This document shows, piece after piece, positions 63,595 through 64,000 of a DNA stretch of 64,000 bases. Both the position numbers and the translations under genes were made by a program. How positions within the stretch are numbered: the first letter of the stretch is position 1; each line of letters begins with the position of its first letter. This DNA is from Microbispora siamensis. GTDB lineage: Bacteria; Actinomycetota; Actinomycetes; Streptosporangiales; Streptosporangiaceae. The notes beneath the pieces were generated by a model, which did not search any database, had not been told where the DNA came from, and saw nothing but the letters and a program-made list of their open reading frames with translations. The stretch lies in NCBI RefSeq assembly GCF_016863095.1, contig NZ_BOOF01000004.1, positions 372,001-436,000 on the forward strand, written 5' to 3'.

Positions 63595-64000
63595 ATGAGC
63601 GAGGGGCCAGGGTTCGAGACGCCGTTCAGCGAGTGGCTGCGGTCGGCGAGCGAGCCGGACTGGACGGCGGTGGTCACGCATCCCTTCGCCGCGGGGATCC
63701 ATGACGGCACCGCCGACATGCGCCGCTACCTTGAGCAGGACTTCCAGTTCGTGGACTCCTTCACGGCGCTGCTCGGCGCCGCGGTCGCGGCGGCCGACAC
63801 CTTCGAGGCGCGGGTGGCCGTGGGCCGCTTCCTCGGGCAGACCGTCGCCGACACCGAGCACAGCTACTTCCACCGCGCGCTCGCCGAGCTCGGGGGCGAG
63901 CAGGCCCCGCCGGAGCCGGTGACGGTCGAGTTCCGGGCCCTGATGGACGAGGTGCGCCTCAGCCAGGACTATCCGCTGATCCTGGCGGTGCTGTGCGTGG
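63595..64000 (+). CDS. TenA/thiaminase-II-family protein, 3' partial
   Basis: The first 135 codons of a TenA-fold helical protein, cut by the window edge. THPFAAGIHDGTADMRRYLEQD and FQFVDSFTALLGAAV match the helix carrying the catalytic or substrate residues of TenA, followed by DTEHSYFHRALAEL. TenA salvages thiamin pyrimidines, but many actinobacterial members have other or unknown roles; the cysteine nucleophile region is not yet reached. The ATG has GGGAAGG upstream. Confidence 0.82.
   Translation, partial: MSEGPGFETPFSEWLRSASEPDWTAVVTHPFAAGIHDGTADMRRYLEQDFQFVDSFTALLGAAVAAADTFEARVAVGRFLGQTVADTEHSYFHRALAELGGEQAPPEPVTVEFRALMDEVRLSQDYPLILAVLCV

Overview
The window is very GC-rich, uses GTG and TTG starts freely and has dense, overlapping operons. 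It carries many TetR/LacI regulators, Tat- and Sec-exported carbohydrate-active enzymes, a geranylgeranyl-reductase-family protein, a cytochrome P450 and an NRPS-type cluster. This points to a filamentous actinomycete, probably of the Streptosporangiales; the family is inferred from gene style only.

Layout. 1-4.3 kb: a lipid or CoA-ester catabolic operon (phosphotransferase plus three acyl-CoA dehydrogenases) facing its TetR regulator. 5-8.3 kb: a NERD protein, a MoxR/VWA pair and tRNA-Lys. 8.36-11.6 kb: a decayed accessory patch with a broken regulator/SDR pair, an IS200/IS605 element carrying a truncated tnpA, an IS21-like end and an amber-interrupted tnpB, and the stump of the PHP gene it interrupted. 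11.6-14.5 kb: a DUF4429/SHOCT protein and a secreted S15 peptidase. 14.7-24.5 kb: an eight-gene operon of fructosamine-type deglycase, kinase, sugar ABC importer, ATP-dependent hydantoinase/oxoprolinase A and B, and a LacI regulator. 24.5-31 kb: a cytosolic glycoside hydrolase with a divergent TetR, and a large secreted multidomain glycoside hydrolase. 31-35.6 kb: SMI1/KNR4 proteins, a HEAT-like protein, two unusual tRNA-like genes and an unrecognised protein. 35.7-42.1 kb: GNAT, a TetR/MFS pair, DUF2332, a P450 and small proteins.

42.2-53.4 kb is a compact biosynthetic cluster. One minus-strand protein combines C-A-PCP-thioesterase with an MFS exporter. It diverges from an Fe(II)/2-oxoglutarate oxygenase, an FkbH-like glyceryl-ACP enzyme with its own carrier domain, a glycosyltransferase and an SDR. 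A perfect CelR/CebR-type palindrome lies before the NRPS gene. The parts suggest an amino acid coupled to a C3 glyceryl unit, hydroxylated, glycosylated and exported by the fused transporter.

53.4-64 kb: another decayed regulator/oxygenase pair, a GAF regulator with an aldehyde dehydrogenase/DUF779 pair, a reductase and a beta-lactamase-fold hydrolase, a probable Panacea/PemK toxin-antitoxin pair, a secreted pectate lyase with ricin-type lectin repeats, and the start of a TenA-family gene cut by the window edge.
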